From Dipteris shenzhenensis (taxonomy: Eukaryota > Polypodiophyta > Polypodiopsida > Gleicheniales): DNA of 64,000 nt. The translations under genes and the position numbers were made by a program. The notes beneath the pieces were generated by a model, which saw only the letters and a program-made list of their open reading frames with translations, was not told the origin of the DNA and ran no database searches. Positions 33,704-45,772 of the stretch are shown here, piece after piece. Where the stretch lies: assembly GCA_047967505.1 (NCBI GenBank), contig CM106541.1; one strand, 5' to 3'. Within the stretch, counting starts at the first letter, position 1. Every line of letters begins with the position of its first letter.

Positions 33704-34106
33704 TTGATAACAAAGCAAGACACCTTGTCGTTACTCCACTTTCCATCTGTAGCACAGCTTTGTTGTGCGTTGATATTTTCTATTTTTTAAAAGGGCAATT
33801 TGCCAAGTTCATTCAAATCTTATTACACTTCCCATCTATCATTAATAAGATCCTTATTATCATTTATAATTGGAGGAATCGATAGAACTCTATTCCCAAC
33901 CAAATTCCTTGAAAGGCTTAAAGATTTGGCCTTCTGTCCATTAAATAGGGACATCCTCCCAAAGGGAGATCCTATCTAGCACAAGGTGTGTTGCTTGGTT
34001 ATCAAGGGCAAGTCACAAGGTGTCTTGGGGCTCCATGACAAGGTGTCTTGCTTGGTTATCAAGGGCAAATTCCCTTCTTATGGACTTCCATTCCTTCCAC
34101 TTCAAA

Positions 34107-34307
34107 TCATCCTTGTTTCATAAAGCCCTCCACAAAATAAATCCCTTTTTTTGTGAATGCAAGGGGAGGCTTATCATCTATCACTGGATGTTCTTTGTGA
34201 AGAGCAATGAGCCAGATTGAGTCAATATTGATGAAGAGATCCTTTCCTCTCCATCTGATGTGGTCCTTTATAGCTTTCCATGCCACCCCGTGACTTCTAA
34301 AGGTCAT
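34107..34307 (-). pseudogene. possible LINE RT-downstream fragment
   Basis: The minus frame reads GVAWKAIKDHIRWRGKDLFI and NIDSIWLIALHKEHPVIDD, like the W-K-A-I...W...G stretch after the reverse transcriptase of plant LINEs. The fragment is short and lacks other motifs, so this is tentative. Confidence 0.3.
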
Positions 34308-34309
34308 TG

Positions 34310-36500
34310 CCTTTTCGTGGACTAGGGTTCAAAGCTGAAAAGAGCACTAACCTTGGAAAGTGTTGCCACTTAGGCATCCTTTGAGCTTGACATTATTTAG
34401 GTTTCTTAGAAGCAGTATGCAAGTAGAGGCTTGAGGCCCTTTGTGAGCATGAATCATTCTTCTATACATTTTTATGGCTGACCCATCCTCTCTCCCCTTC
34501 TTTCTGTTTTACATGTACTTTTACATGTACTCTACCATGAGGGAGTGACGGGAGATCCAAAGTGCTAGCTAGTAGTAAGTACCAATGGTAGACATGTCCG
34601 TCAAAGATTCACACTCAATTTCCATGCTATCATGTCAAAGGATACTACTATACATGTGCTGATTCAAGCTATCATATCAAAGAATACTGCTATTCATGTG
34701 TTGATTCAAGCTATAGCGTTGCATTGAATTTATTTCTTAAGCTTGGGCTGCCTCCAACTCCTTGGAAATTAAAAAGCACACTACCCTTGATATTTGCAAG
34801 AGGAATTGGGTCTTCATGGATCCACTTTATTGCCTTGTTTCGCCTTCTTGTTTGACTGCTTCTTTCTTCTCACGATTAGTCTTCCCCAAAGATGTTGTTC
34901 ACAACAAATACAATGACCTTTTAGATGCTAGATTTGCAATTTATCCCCACAACTTAAAAAAGCAAAAAAAACACCCATTGAATTTGAGCTTGAAAAACAT
35001 GAAAATGCAAAAGATTCCATTCAAAAGCCTTCAAATTTTAAAAGATTCGACTCCCTCCCTACGTAATCTACCCTTGGAATCCAATGGGTTTCATTAAAGT
35101 CCCCAACACCATAACATTATTAATCCTCATGCTTGGTAAAAGAGTGGGGCTGGCTGTATAAAAAGACACACACTCACATCCTCTAACTTAGGCACTAGAC
35201 TCACACCATAAAAGTTAGCCCCTAAACTAAGACAAGACATATGATGAGCTATTACAAAATTTCAAATATTTCAATATTAATTCAAATGCGCTTTATGGTC
35301 CTTCCATTTTTAGACTTTTAAAAATTCATGTGTAGGTCCAAAAATTGGAAATCCCTAGAACTTGCGATCTTCTAATTTTATTTGCAACGTTAATTCTCAA
35401 ATTTTACAATTGAAACCTTGGCTTTTGGTAAAGACTCCTCGAGATTGTGGTTTAGAGGGAAACATAGATGCAAAAGAAAGACCAATGAATCCAATTAATT
35501 TTCCTCAGTCAAAGAATTTGTACCATGCACACGATCCTATGGTTGACATTACGGTTCTTCCTGATTCTCTACTGCTAAGGACGAGAGTCTCGGCTATAGG
35601 TACGGATGGCTTCAAACGCAATGAGTATCCCCGATTGGATGGGGATTCTTACACACCTAGGCGGACAGTTTACCATATTTCTTTGTTGCTTGGCTCGAGA
35701 AGTCTGCCATCGGGGGCGCATCATGGTTTGGGAGCATACTGCAGACATCCATTCGCAACGTATGGGATCGTGCCATGTGCGCAACTGCCCTAACACCCCA
35801 AAGTATGATCTCTTTTCTTTGGGCCCTAAAGTACGATCAAAGATCTAAATTGAGGTAAAACGCTAATCATAAAATAGGAAGCATGCATTTAAACTCCACA
35901 CATATGCATTCCACAATCTTGAAAAGGACATGGGACTAAGAGCGCTTCACCACAAGGGCTAGCAACTTTGAGTGAGCAACAATAATAACAAAATGAACTG
36001 TTCCCATGGACTGCTAGCCTTGCTAGTCCAGCATTCCAATGCTAGGCTAGAGTTCCAATTTTTCAAGATTCTGGCTCAGCATTCAACTATTGAAATGTGC
36101 TGGCGAATGAAAATGGAGCAGAGCTATTTCTCAGCGTAGGGATGCAAAAATGCTTGAATGAGCTTGGCCATACAACTGCCACTAGCCTGAACGTGGGGAG
36201 GTGCTCTAAATTACCATTGACAAAGACATCATTACGTGTCCTCTAACATCTACCCACACATCTTCCCTGTGAGATCTGCCTGCACAGTCACTCCCTCATC
36301 TGGCCACATGGCCACTCTCACAGATTGGCTAGACTCCAGAACAGTGATGATGACCAAGTTTGGTTGAGTCTCGCGTGGTGTAGTGAGCCGAGCATTGCCA
36401 CATGACGTTGACCTACGATGTGGCACAAGGTTGAACACGTCGGCGCATGGCTTGACGGGACACGACATGGTGAGGACTGCCCACAAACAAAATCATCCAT
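34310..36500. other. intergenic region upstream of HDA8; no gene supported
   Basis: Open frames at 34762-35097, 35362-35793 and 36250-36486 show no known motif. The last few hundred bases probably contain the HDA8 promoter. Confidence 0.35.
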
Positions 36501-36552
36501 CTCAAAAATTATCATGTTGCTACCACGACAACCTTTTATTGTGAGCTACCAG

Positions 36553-36737
36553 GTGAGTGTGTTCACATAAAACATAAAACATTTTTCATATTTCGAAGGT
36601 TTTTCCTGAGAATTTGTGAACTTCTTAGCTAAAATATAACTGAATTGCCTAAAATTTTGCAAATTTTACAGAATTGAGAAAATATTTTTATCGGGTGAAA
36701 ATGAAAATGTTGCAAGTTGATTGTATATGGTTTACAG
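36553..36737 (+). other. possible 5' UTR intron of HDA8
   Basis: A consensus donor (CCAG then GTGAGT) at 36553 and an acceptor (ATGGTTTACAG) ending at 36737 enclose 185 AT-rich bases upstream of the HDA8 start codon. This is inferred from splice signals alone. Confidence 0.25.
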
Positions 36738-36852
36738 GTTTTGGGTGAACACCTCTACCAGGTAAAGTCCCACGTCCGTTCTGGTGGTCCTAAACGGCCG
36801 GGAAAGGGCCTGAGTCGATCGGAAGATTTTCCCGGTAGGGAAGCCGCCGGGA

Positions 36853-36906
36853 ATGGAGCTTGCGGTCATACAGCCAAGAAAGGATTTTGTTAAGCAACGA
36901 ACTTGA
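36853..36906 (+). promoter_or_regulatory. upstream ORF in the presumed HDA8 5' leader
   Basis: An ATG at 36853 in a fair context (GGGAATGG) opens a 17-codon frame ending TGA at 36904-36906, 36 bases before the HDA8 ATG and in a different frame. If transcription starts upstream, it could lower translation of HDA8. The transcript start is not known. Confidence 0.35.
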
Positions 36907-36941
36907 AGGAAGGATTTGGGTCGCTACGCTTGCTGGTGGCT

Positions 36942-37182
36942 ATGGCGGACCTTCTTCACGTTTTTTGGCACCCAGGCATGCTCGCACATGACCTTGGTCG
37001 TGGCGTGTTCGACACCCTCAGCGATCCTGGCTTCTTGCAGGTGTTGGAGCCTCACCCCGAGAACGCTGATCGCCTGCGCAACATGGTTTCTATCCTCCAA
37101 CAGGGACCCATTTCCCCGCACATCATTTGGCATCAGGGCAGACTGGCACAACCCTCTGAGTTGCTTTCCTTCCACACCCCTG
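36942..37182 (+). CDS. HDA8: histone deacetylase HDA8-like, coding exon 1
   Basis: The gene encodes a class II (RPD3/HDA1 superfamily) zinc-dependent deacetylase of 370 residues, close to the length of plant HDA8. It removes acetyl groups from lysines of histones or other proteins. Exon 1 gives residues 1-80, from ATG 36942 to HTP plus one base, with HVFWHPGMLAHDLGRGVFDT and HPENADRLRNMVSIL typical of HDA8. The donor is CCTG then GTATGG (phase 1). The start was chosen as the first ATG of the frame that leaves the conserved VFWH start near residue 7. The next exon resumes with AATACGTG at 37405, completing Glu81 (PEYVQEL). Exons are 36942-37182, 37405-37985 and 47172-47462, and the joined frame is open and in phase. 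No frameshift or lost key residue is seen, so it is probably functional. Confidence 0.85.
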
Positions 37183-37404
37183 GTATGGCGCTTGTTCTTC
37201 AGCAGAATTTGCTTTCTCCTCTTTCTGAGCTCTATACAGCGCTGTCTTGCGTCGCTTCGGCACCACATTTGTCTAAGGTGAAGACCTGCACATCCTTTTG
37301 TTGTGTTCCTCTGGACCAGTCTACGGCTATCCATGCCTTCTGAACTGATAACAGCATTACAATAGGTCCCGTGTGTCTAAACGAGAAGGGTCGGCCATTT
37401 GCAG

Positions 37405-37985
37405 AATACGTGCAGGAGTTGATTGATGCGAATGCCCAGGGAGGAAAGGTGTTCTGCGCGGGTACCAAATTGAACCCTGGATCGTGGGATGCTGCCCTTC
37501 TTGCAGCAGGCTCGACACTACAGGCGATGCAGAGTATAATCGATGGCCAAAGCAAGCTAGCATTTGCTCTAGTGCGACCTCCCGGCCATCATGCTCAGCC
37601 GAGTCAAGCCGATGGATATTGCTTTCTTAATAATGCGGGCCTTGCCGTGCAATTAGCCATAGATTCTGGTATGCCAAGAGTGGCTGTAATTGACATTGAT
37701 GTCCACTATGGGAATGGCACGGCCGAAGGTTTCTATAATAGAGATGATGTTTTCACAATTTCCTTACACATGAATCATGGTTCATGGGGTCCTTCACATC
37801 CTCAAAGTGGATTGCCAGATGAAGTCGGCAGAGGTAGAGGAGTGGGATTCAATATGAATATTCCTTTGCCAAACGGAACTGGAGACAAAGGCTATGAGCA
37901 TGCAATGCTTCAGATGGTGATTCCAGCTCTCAGCATTTTCAAACCAGAGCTTATTGTAATGGTGATTGGCCAAGATTCTAGCGCA
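37405..37985 (+). CDS. HDA8: histone deacetylase HDA8-like, coding exon 2 (catalytic core)
   Basis: This exon encodes residues 81-274 after the acceptor CATTTGCAG. It has RPPGHHAQPSQADGYCFLNN with the active-site His pair (His142, His143), then VIDIDVHYGNGTAEGF with zinc ligands Asp179 and His181, SLHMNHGSWGPSHPQSG, and VIGQDSSA with the third zinc ligand Asp271. It ends at GCA before a textbook donor GTAAGT, phase 0. The frame that continues past 37985 to 38174 is intron read-through and not protein. The intron after it is 9,186 bp, almost all of it two nested copia elements. Confidence 0.92.
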
Positions 37986-38376
37986 GTAAGTCCCTTTTTT
38001 TTCTCCATAAAAAATGTTTTTGGTCTGGGGTTATCTTTATATATTAGCGGACCTGCACCCAAAATTTTGTCTGGGAGTGTAGCTAGTTCATTTGGTGAGA
38101 TAGTTCTTTTTACCTTGAATGATGTCTATGCGCAACTTTCTTATCAAGCACATGATGGAGAGATCCTCTACTAATCTTTCTTAGCCTCCTCCTTTAGTGC
38201 TAGCCTTCTTTATGAGTTGACTCTGCCTGACAGAAAATGTGTATAGCAAGTACGTGTTAATGTGCATGGGTTGTTACCATTTGGGAAAGTGGGAGCTGAG
38301 AGAAAGAGCACCTATAGAACACAAATAAAACAAGGGATTTGGGATACTATATTGTTCTACCCACTCACCAACCTTT

Positions 38377-39198
38377 TGTGAGAAGTGCAGCTGATTTGAA
38401 CAGAAATGAAGAGAGAGAGAGAGAGAGAGAGAGAGCAAACCCTCACACAGACAAAACTGACAAGGAGAGAAACATGAGAGAATTGCAAGTTATCTCAGGA
38501 AGAACCTGTGTCTGGTGGGGAAAACCCTGCTCTATAGATAGGCAACCGTGCTTCACAATGAGATGCCAAACAATGAGGGAAGGGGGCCCTATATATAGCC
38601 TGGCTCCCCATCCCTAGTAGGCTGTAGTAAAGAGGCCACCCCCTGCTCTAGGGGCTGCCCAGCCAGGTGGGCCGGTCCACAGCCCTATAAGGAAGGCTTC
38701 CTCCAGCCTGCAAAGGCTGCCACAACCAGCCCTATAGGGAGGGTTCCCCTCCAGCCTATAGGCCGACTGAGGTGCCTAGCCTCTGCCGTTATAAGGGGGA
38801 CTGCCCGCAGCCCTAAAGGGACCTCTACCCCTGCCCAATAGCGCTGACCAGGCTGCCACTGTCAGCAGCCCTGGAGGAGTGCCACGCAGCCTATAGGGGC
38901 TATCTCCTACCATATACACCCCGACCTGCAGGGCTAGGTGGTCGACTATCAGGTCGGCCCACGTCATCTTGAGAAAAGGCTCCACAAGGGCAGCTCCGGG
39001 TCCAGGAGCAGCCACACGTGCCTCCAACCCTGGCCAGACAAGTGGCAACCAACCTATCCTACTCTATGCCCAAGGCGGGCGGACACACACACAAAGGCCC
39101 TCACTTTGCCTACCCTAACCTCTTAGGGCGGGCACACCCACAAGCAAGGCCCTCTCTCTAGAGTCTACAGTGACATCAGGAGATGTTGACCTCCAACA
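38377..39198 (-). repeat. 3' LTR of the outer copia element, with GC-rich minisatellite
   Basis: Matches the right LTR in its first ~280 and last ~110 bp. In between, CAGCCCTATA(G)GGAGG-like words recur (about 38665-38910). A C-rich run right after 39198 is the complement of the polypurine tract. Confidence 0.8.
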
Positions 39199-39583
39199 CC
39201 CCCTCTCAGCTTGTGGAAACACAGGCGCCAGGAAGCTGGGTGTGCCAGTGGAATAACTGGAGGAATCTGTCGTGTGATGCTCCATCACTGAAGACTGCCA
39301 TAGGTAACTGTCGAAAAGCCCCCCTCTTGGCATGAACCGCCTCAATTCGATCACTGGAAACTTGGTACTGTTGCTGCCAGGCCACAGGTGCTAGATAACA
39401 GCTTACAAGGATCAATCAAATGTGTCTGGATTCCCACACTGGCAATCTTCTAGATCTCCAGTAGCATGTCAGACAATAGCTGCAGCAGAACACAAGGAAA
39501 CCCCCTCTGGATATGCTAGGTCATAACGTCCAAACAAAATGCATACTGGTAACATACTGCCACCTAAGTCATGGGAACAACTC

Positions 39584-40560
39584 CTAGTGGCTCGAGGTCT
39601 TGCCTGAGAGTCTACCTTGATGAAAGACTCCTTTGCCACACCTGTCTAGCAGGCACCGCTGCCACAAACAAGCAAGCAATCCTCCATCTAAATCAGGAAA
39701 GCCTGCTAGCTGCCTGGTACTGCTAGCAGGCTGGAACAAGTGACGTGGCGGATGTAGACCCATCTTGCTGGTTACTGGTTGCCTCACTGTTCCTTTGAGG
39801 ACACTGTTGCTAGTAGTGACCTTTGTGTCCACATCGATTACATGTATGTGACGCCTTGAGTGCTTCCTGTTCCTCAGCTGTCAACTTCTTTCGTCCTTTC
39901 TGCTCAGCTGCCAAAGCCTCAAACTGACTTTCATAGGTGCGATCTGCAAATCTCTCCTGGTTGAGCACCATCGGGACCGGTTCCTCCCAGGTCAACGTAT
40001 TCATCCTACCCCTGGTTATCAAGGACAAATAGAATGCACCATACCGAGAGGATAGCTGGGATAGTAGTGTTATTTACATGATATCTGCTTCCCGGCTTGG
40101 AGGATCTCCTACTGAAGTTCGTGTAACTTGTTGATGTGCTCCCGCATCGATGAAGACTTCTTGGGACCGAACAACCACATATGGACTTCCAGAGAGACCT
40201 CTTCATGCGAGAGGTTCGATTATACAAGGATGCCAAGTGCTCCCATATACTTTGGGCCACTGTCATATGCTTCACGTGATTAATCACTTGAGGAGTACAG
40301 TTAAGAAATATAGACGACCTTACCCTTGCATCGACACGGTCGCACAGCTGAGCCAAGGTCTTAGACTCCTACTATAGGATCCCTTGATTAGCCGTAAGGG
40401 GATCAGGCCTGTAAACTCCCACCAATTTGAAGTCTGCCAGATCATACTACTGTACCACAGACACCATCATAACCTGATGGTCAATCGGGAAGGTGGGCAA
40501 CACTGGAATTTTTGCCTTGCTCTCCGCCATCTCGGACGGGCTAGACATGTCGGAATGAAG
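39584..40560 (-). pseudogene. copia Gag of the outer element, broken
   Basis: Minus-strand pieces in order: the N-terminal part near 40550-40400 (PFKV-like region, EMAESKAKIPVLPTF); 40356-40006 with LCDRVDARVRSSIFLNCTP and VAQSIWEHLASLYN, the UBN2-type Gag core; and 40028-39810 with NQERFADRTYESQFEALAAE then CNRCGHKGHY, a zinc knuckle that continues after the frame with a final Cys. No protease, integrase or RT follows before the LTR. Frame changes separate the pieces. Confidence 0.65.
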
Positions 40561-40864
40561 AGGAAATTGAATTGGAAGAGAGAGTGGATGGGAAAGAAGG
40601 TAAAGAAGGGTAGTCACAGAAGAAAGGAGAGGAGAGGGCTGAAGAAGATGATGAAGACCCTGAGAGCATAAGTACCTTCACACGTTCGATGTCCCGACCC
40701 TCGAGAACTACTCCTCTTGAATCTGAAAACAAACTTCAAAGTCATTCCTTCGATGACACCCGTATGGTCCACACCTCTGCACATTCCTCCTCACAAAACA
40801 CTTCTGAACAGCAGCCCTAAACCTCCTCTCATATTGCCAGCTCAACACTCCCTCCACACCTTGG

Positions 40865-41564
40865 TGTTAGAGAATAGGAGGGAATGAATCACTCAAACCT
40901 CCACCCAAGATCTCTCCAACTCTTACACACTCAACTCAGATAGATGATCACAGATGCAATAAACACTCACTCAGAAATAACTTGGACAGAGAGAGAGAGA
41001 GAGTATATTCATCCATCGGATGGTGGGCAGAAAAAAAACAGCTCACAGGGAGCAATACAAAATACAGCAAAGTGCTGGAGAATACTGAAGGACTCTCTCT
41101 CTCACAAACTGCTCCAGAACTGAGTGCACAGCACAGCCTTGGAAGGAGGCTTTCAGTCTTGCACTGGATGCTGGAAACAATGAAGGAGTGGGCCTTTTAT
41201 AGGCACTGCCCAGGCTCCTTGGGTTGACTGACCAGCAGGGTCGGTACCCTGTTTGGTGGCTGACCAGATGGCCCTAGAAAACCGACCAGGGTTGGCCCTG
41301 GTCGGTGGCCCTGGTTTGGCCGACTTGGCCTGCCCACAGGCCCCTATTTAAGGGTGCCCTGTGAAGCCAGTCTGCGCAGCTGCAGGCGCCTCCAAGTGAG
41401 GCCTAAGGCCCCTGTTTCCCTGCTGTTGCAGGCAGCAACCAGCCCGTGTGCTGGTTGCCTATGATGCCAGCCTGAGTCTCTCTCTTTCCCAGCCCTCCTA
41501 CCTCTCACTGCCCCTTGTTCCCTCAAATCGGGGGCTCACAGGTGGGCACAGTGAGTTTCTAACA
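40865..41564 (-). repeat. 3' LTR of the nested copia element
   Basis: Pairs with 45773-46475. It contains a short (GA)n at about 40986-41002. The TTTATAGG near 41198-41205 and the TATTTAAG near 41344 are candidate promoter or processing elements when read on the minus strand. Confidence 0.9.
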
Positions 41565-41577
41565 CCCCCCCTCAATG

Positions 41578-42149
41578 TCACAATTGTGGGCCAATCCCCA
41601 TGCGTTTGATGAGGTGCTCCATCTGTTCTCGAGGGAGTGCCTTCGTGAAGAGGTCGGCGGTCGGGCAGTACATAATCTCGATCACGTCATCGATGATGAG
41701 CTCTCGCACAAAGTGGTTATGAACTTCGATGTGCTTGGTCCGCGCATGGTACACTGGATTCTTGGCAATGGCTATGCAACTCTGATTGTCGCACATCAGC
41801 ACTGTTGCGTCCTCCTGACACACGTCCATGTCCTCCAGAATCCACCTCAACCACAGTGTCTCACAAGGTGTTGTACACGTGGCTCTGTAGATGAAAGGGC
41901 CACTGTGGGTTGCTTCTTACTCAGCCAAGAGATGGCACCAGATGCTAGTAAGAATCAATACCCTGTTGTCGATCTTCTGGTGTCAGCATCACCTGCCCAA
42001 TCACTGTCACAGAACCTGCCTAGTTCGATGCCTTTGGTGTAGGTGATCCCATAGGTGCAAGTACCCTTTAGATACCTCAGCACCCGTAAACCTGCATCCC
42101 AATGACTCTTCCTCGGAGAAGCAGAGAACTGACATAATAGCAATTGCAT
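41578..42149 (-). pseudogene. copia RNase H, nested element
   Basis: 42149-41955 gives RYLKGTCTYGITYTKG and FCDSDWAGDADTRRSTTGY, with the first catalytic Asp in CDSDWAGD. After a frame change, 41850-41578 gives LMCDNQSCIAIAKNPVYHAR and TKHIEVHNHFVREL, ending KALPREQMEHLIKRMG. The enzyme removes the RNA strand during reverse transcription. It overlaps the end of the RT frame because of a frameshift near 42120. Confidence 0.85.
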
Positions 42150-43104
42150 AACAAATATCAGGTTGAGTATTGGTAAGATAATGCAAGCTTCCTACCAATC
42201 GTCGGTACAGAGGAGTATCAACCGGCTGAGATGTGTCGTGAACACTTAGCTTGAGCCCGACCTCCATGGGAGTTACTGCTGTCCTGCAATCCTCCATCTG
42301 AAATCTCTTCAAAAGTTCTCTGCAATATTTCTCCTGTGAAATGAAGATCCTGCCTTTGGCCTGCTTTACTTCTATCCCAAGGAAGTAGTGTAATAACCCA
42401 AAGTCCGTCATCTCAAACTCAGACATGAGTAGCTCCTTGACTTGTGAAATCTTCTTGACATGGTCACCTGTCAAGATAAGATCATCAACATAGAGGATGA
42501 GTACCAGTCGCAATCCCTTCTCAATGAACAAGTAAAGGTTTGCCTCAGAAGGACTCCGACTTAGCCCTATCTTGTGAAAGAATACATCAATCCTTTGGTA
42601 CCAAGCTCTGGGGGCCTGTTTCAGCCCGTATAACGCCTTCTTCAACCTGCAGACCTTTAATGGGGACCCTGGATCTTGAAAGCCCGGTGGCTGCTCCACG
42701 TATACCTCCCCCTCCAGGATTCCATTAAGGAATGCGGACTTCACGTCCATTTGAAAAATAGGCCACTGGAATTGGGCAGCAAGGGCAATCACTGTCCGGA
42801 TAGTAACCATGCGGGCTGTGGGAGCAAAAGTTTCATCAAAATCCATGCCTTTAGTTTGAGCAAAACCTTTGACCACTAACCTTGCTTTATACTTATCCAA
42901 GCTGCCGTCTGATTTGTATTTAAGTTTGTATACCCACTTAGTGCCGATGACTTTCCGTCGCGGGGGCCTAGCCACTAAGTCCCAGGTATTGTTCTTCAGG
43001 ATAGCATCCATCTCTGCCTGCATGGTAGCTTGCCATTCTGGATTGTCCTTCGCCTCCTCCAAGGTCCTTGGTTCGTCAAGCTGAGCCACCAACGCAAAAT
43101 TCAC
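42007..43104 (-). pseudogene. copia reverse transcriptase, nested element
   Basis: A 365-codon open frame. TKWVYKLKYKSDGSLDKYKA and RLVVKGFAQ open the domain. The first catalytic Asp120 lies in FQMDVKSAFLNG, LYGLKQAPRAWYQRID follows, and YVDD is at residues 205-208. FGLLHYFLGIEV and LVGSLHYLTNTQPDICYA complete it. The last ~45 residues are out of frame with the RNase H that should follow. The RT core itself appears intact. Separation from integrase by a stop (about 43105) makes it a pseudogene as a polyprotein. Confidence 0.92.
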
Positions 43105-43422
43105 GGATGGGGTCTTTTGAAGACGTTGGGATCAACGCAATCCGGAACTGCTAGTCTCAGGCAATTCGGTGACCCGAGACTCTTCCAATGTCCTTAGGTA
43201 CCATTGGGGCAGCCTTTTATGCTTCTCAGTGGGTGGAGGAATTGGAACTGCTTCTGGAACGTCCTGCTCTTCCTCAGTATCTTGTGGAACATCAGCTTCT
43301 GATTTTGCCACCTCTTGGATGGTCAACCTGGGGCGGGGTGGGTTCGAGGGTTGAACAATTTCCTCCTCCTCAATCTGAGGCTCCTCCTAGGGTTCAGGTT
43401 CCTTTTCCTCAAAGACAACATC

Positions 43423-43911
43423 TCAACTGATAAGGATCTGCTTCTTTACTGGGTCGAAGAGTCGATAGGCCTTGGATTCTTCGCTATATCCAACAAAGAT
43501 ACATTTTCTGCTCCGGGAATCAAGCTTGGTCCTGTCTTCCTTGTGCACATGCACCCATGTGTTAGAACCAAAAATGCGAAGATGAGTGATAGAGGGCTTC
43601 TTACCATAAAATGCCTCATATGGAGTCTTGTCCTTGACGGCCTTCGTCTTGGTCCTGTTGAGAATGTGTACGGTTGTATTGATAGCTTCACTCCAATAGG
43701 CTTTAGAAAGGTTCCTCCCTCGGAGCAAAGCAAGCCTTGTCTCAGTGGTGGTTCTATGCTTCCTCTCGGCTACCCCGTTTTGCTGAGAAGTATGTGCTAT
43801 GGTGAGTTGTCGCTTGATCCCATGCTTGCGACAAAATGTGTTAAACTCATTTGAGGTGAATTCTCCCCCCCTGTCCGTGCGGAACGTCATTCTCCATTGT
43901 CTCCTTTTCAA
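43423..43911 (-). pseudogene. copia integrase, second half, nested element
   Basis: FRTDRGGEFTSNEFNTFC carries the second catalytic Asp, and HTSQQNGVAERKHRTTTETR the catalytic Glu. ALLRGRNLSKAYWSEAINTT, TPYEAFYGKKPSITHLRIFG and CIFVGYSEESKAYRLFDPVK give the typical copia C-terminal region. It overlaps the preceding frame by 65 bases, showing a frameshift. A stop follows ILIS, and an acidic linker (43326-43132) leads to RT. Confidence 0.9.
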
Positions 43912-44908
43912 CTCTGGCCTTCCAGTCCTTGAACTTCTCGAAAGCCTGAGACTTTTTAGCCAAACAATATACCCAGATCATTCTACTGAAATCATCCACA
44001 AAGAGAAGTGAGTACCTGGATCTTGCCCACGATGCTGTAGACATTGGGCCACAAATGTCGGCATGAACCAACTCAGGTGGTTTGCTAGCCCGAAACGAGG
44101 CCTCTTGTGGGAACTTAGCCCTGTGCTGCTTGCCTTCTAGACAAGCCCTACAGGCATCATCCTTGCTTGTAATTGGTGGAAGTCCATCCACCATCTTCAA
44201 CTTTGACATTTCAGCCAAGATTCCATAGCTGACATGACCGAAGCGCTCATGCCAAAGTTTGGACTTTCCGTTGTCTTCATGAACCAACATTGCACTGAGA
44301 CGGTACAGTCTGTTCTCTTCAACTCCTTGAGCCACCATCTGTCCATTTGCTTTGGATGTCACGGTGACCTTGCCATCTTGAAAGAGAAGTGCCATGCTGT
44401 TTTTGTCCATCTGACTTACAGAGAGTAAGTTCTTGCAAAGGTTGGGTACATAAAGTACTCCAGAGATATCCTTCTCCTCACCCGCGGTTGTAATGAAAGG
44501 AATGCTACCAATGCCCTTCACAGGACACGTCCGGCTATCCCCGACAGAAACTTTGGAATCCGGGTGTGTACTTTCCATGGTTTTGAACCAAGTCCTTCTG
44601 TTGGACATGTGCTTGGAAGCACCGCTGTCAACATAACAACCCTCTTTACCTTCACTGACTGCATATGCTGAACAATGTTCACTGATTAAAAACAACTGTC
44701 CAGTCGTCACATTGGCAGAATCATTCTTAGGCTCTTCTTTGTTCCTGGCTTCTCTCTTTCGCTTCTGATCGGCCTTCTTCTTTCGGCATTCTTTGGCGGA
44801 GTGGCCAAGCTTTTCACAGTAATAGCACTTCATTTTCTTCTTGCGGTCAGCGTCCTCTGACTTCTTGGACTCCTTTGGCTTGCCTTTTCCAGGCTTGTCT
44901 TTGGCCAC
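43847..44908 (-). pseudogene. copia zinc knuckle, protease and integrase N-terminus, nested element
   Basis: 353 codons. A basic start leads to the zinc knuckle CYYCEKLGHSAKEC at residues 28-41. The protease active site is YVDSGASKHM (Asp94), with VKGIGSIPF and GVLYVPNLCKNLLSVSQM. The pre-integrase zinc region is LWHERFGHVSYGILAEM and CRACLEGKQHRAKF, and the integrase core begins HADICGPMSTASW with the first catalytic Asp, then LFVDDFSRMIWVY. It ends by frameshift at the start of the next fragment. Confidence 0.9.
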
Positions 44909-45024
44909 TAATGCCTTCTAGTCGGATTGCGTAAAGAGTTTCTCTCGAGCCTCCTCTTGAAGCAGGAGTGGGCCAAGCTCCTCAAAGGTGATTGGCTTAG
45001 TCCGTTGACCCGCAGTGACCGTAG

Positions 45025-45708
45025 TCACAAAACTTTTGAAACTCCGTGGCAACTTGTGGAGTGTGAGCAACGCCAATTGACTCGAGTACACCTTCTGACA
45101 ACCGCTGCGAGCTGGTCCTGCACGACTTTCACCTTTGTCAGATGATCATGCACACTATCACCCTCATTCATATCAAGATTATAAAGCTGATGCCGAAGAG
45201 TAATGATACGGGCTGTATTATCGGTTTCATACAGCTCCTTCAATATGGCCCACGCCTCTGAAGACGTCTCTGCCAACTGGATATGAGGAATCACAGCATC
45301 TGCTGTCGTGCCAATAAGCATTGCTAAGGCTTGAGCATCCCTCTCCTCCCATGCAGTGAGTTCATCCGCATCTGCTTCAACTAAAACTTCCTCTCTTTTG
45401 TCCACAATGTCCTCCGGCTTCTCCTCGGTCCCAATCACTATCTTCCACAGCTTCGGTGCCAACAGATGGCTTTGGATCTTGACTTTTCAGATTGGATAGT
45501 TCGTCCCATCGAGCTTTCCAACTTCACCAAAATTGGGAATAAATGAAGAAGGAAGATGACTGGAGAAGGAGGAAGGACGAGCAATGGGCGTAGAGGCTTC
45601 TGAACGCTGATCTATCTCGGTGAATAGCAAACTGAAAAACTGAAGCAAAAAAGATGTACTGACCTCCCGTGCTAGCCTGATCTGAAGACAGAATCGCCTT
45701 TCTGCCAA
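45025..45708 (-). pseudogene. copia Gag, nested element
   Basis: Reading leftward, KLDGTNYPI is followed by a TGA where copia Gags have Trp (NYxxW), then KVKIQSHLLAPKLWKIVIGT. ERDAQALAMLIGTTADAVIP, AWAILKELYETDNTARIITL and VHDHLTKVKVVQDQL form the UBN2 core. The frame is lost near 45100, before the zinc-knuckle frame that starts at 44908. A single TGG to TGA change explains the stop. Confidence 0.8.
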
Positions 45709-45772
45709 GGGACTCCTTCCTTCAGAGAGTGCTTTGATGAAGAAGAGTTGAGAGCCTATGGCTCTGATACCA

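Noticed and set aside
36924-37555. Minus-strand ORFs over HDA8 exons
   Set aside because: Shadows of the clearly conserved plus-strand deacetylase exons.
37986-38174. Extension of HDA8 protein past residue 274 in the open frame
   Set aside because: A consensus GTAAGT donor follows GCA, and the protein continues correctly at 47172; the extra residues do not resemble deacetylases.
38190-38270. Third full copy of the 48.0/49.1 kb retroposon
   Set aside because: Only the first ~40 bases (CCTTTAGTGCTAGCCTTC and neighbours) match clearly; later similarity is too weak to call an insertion.
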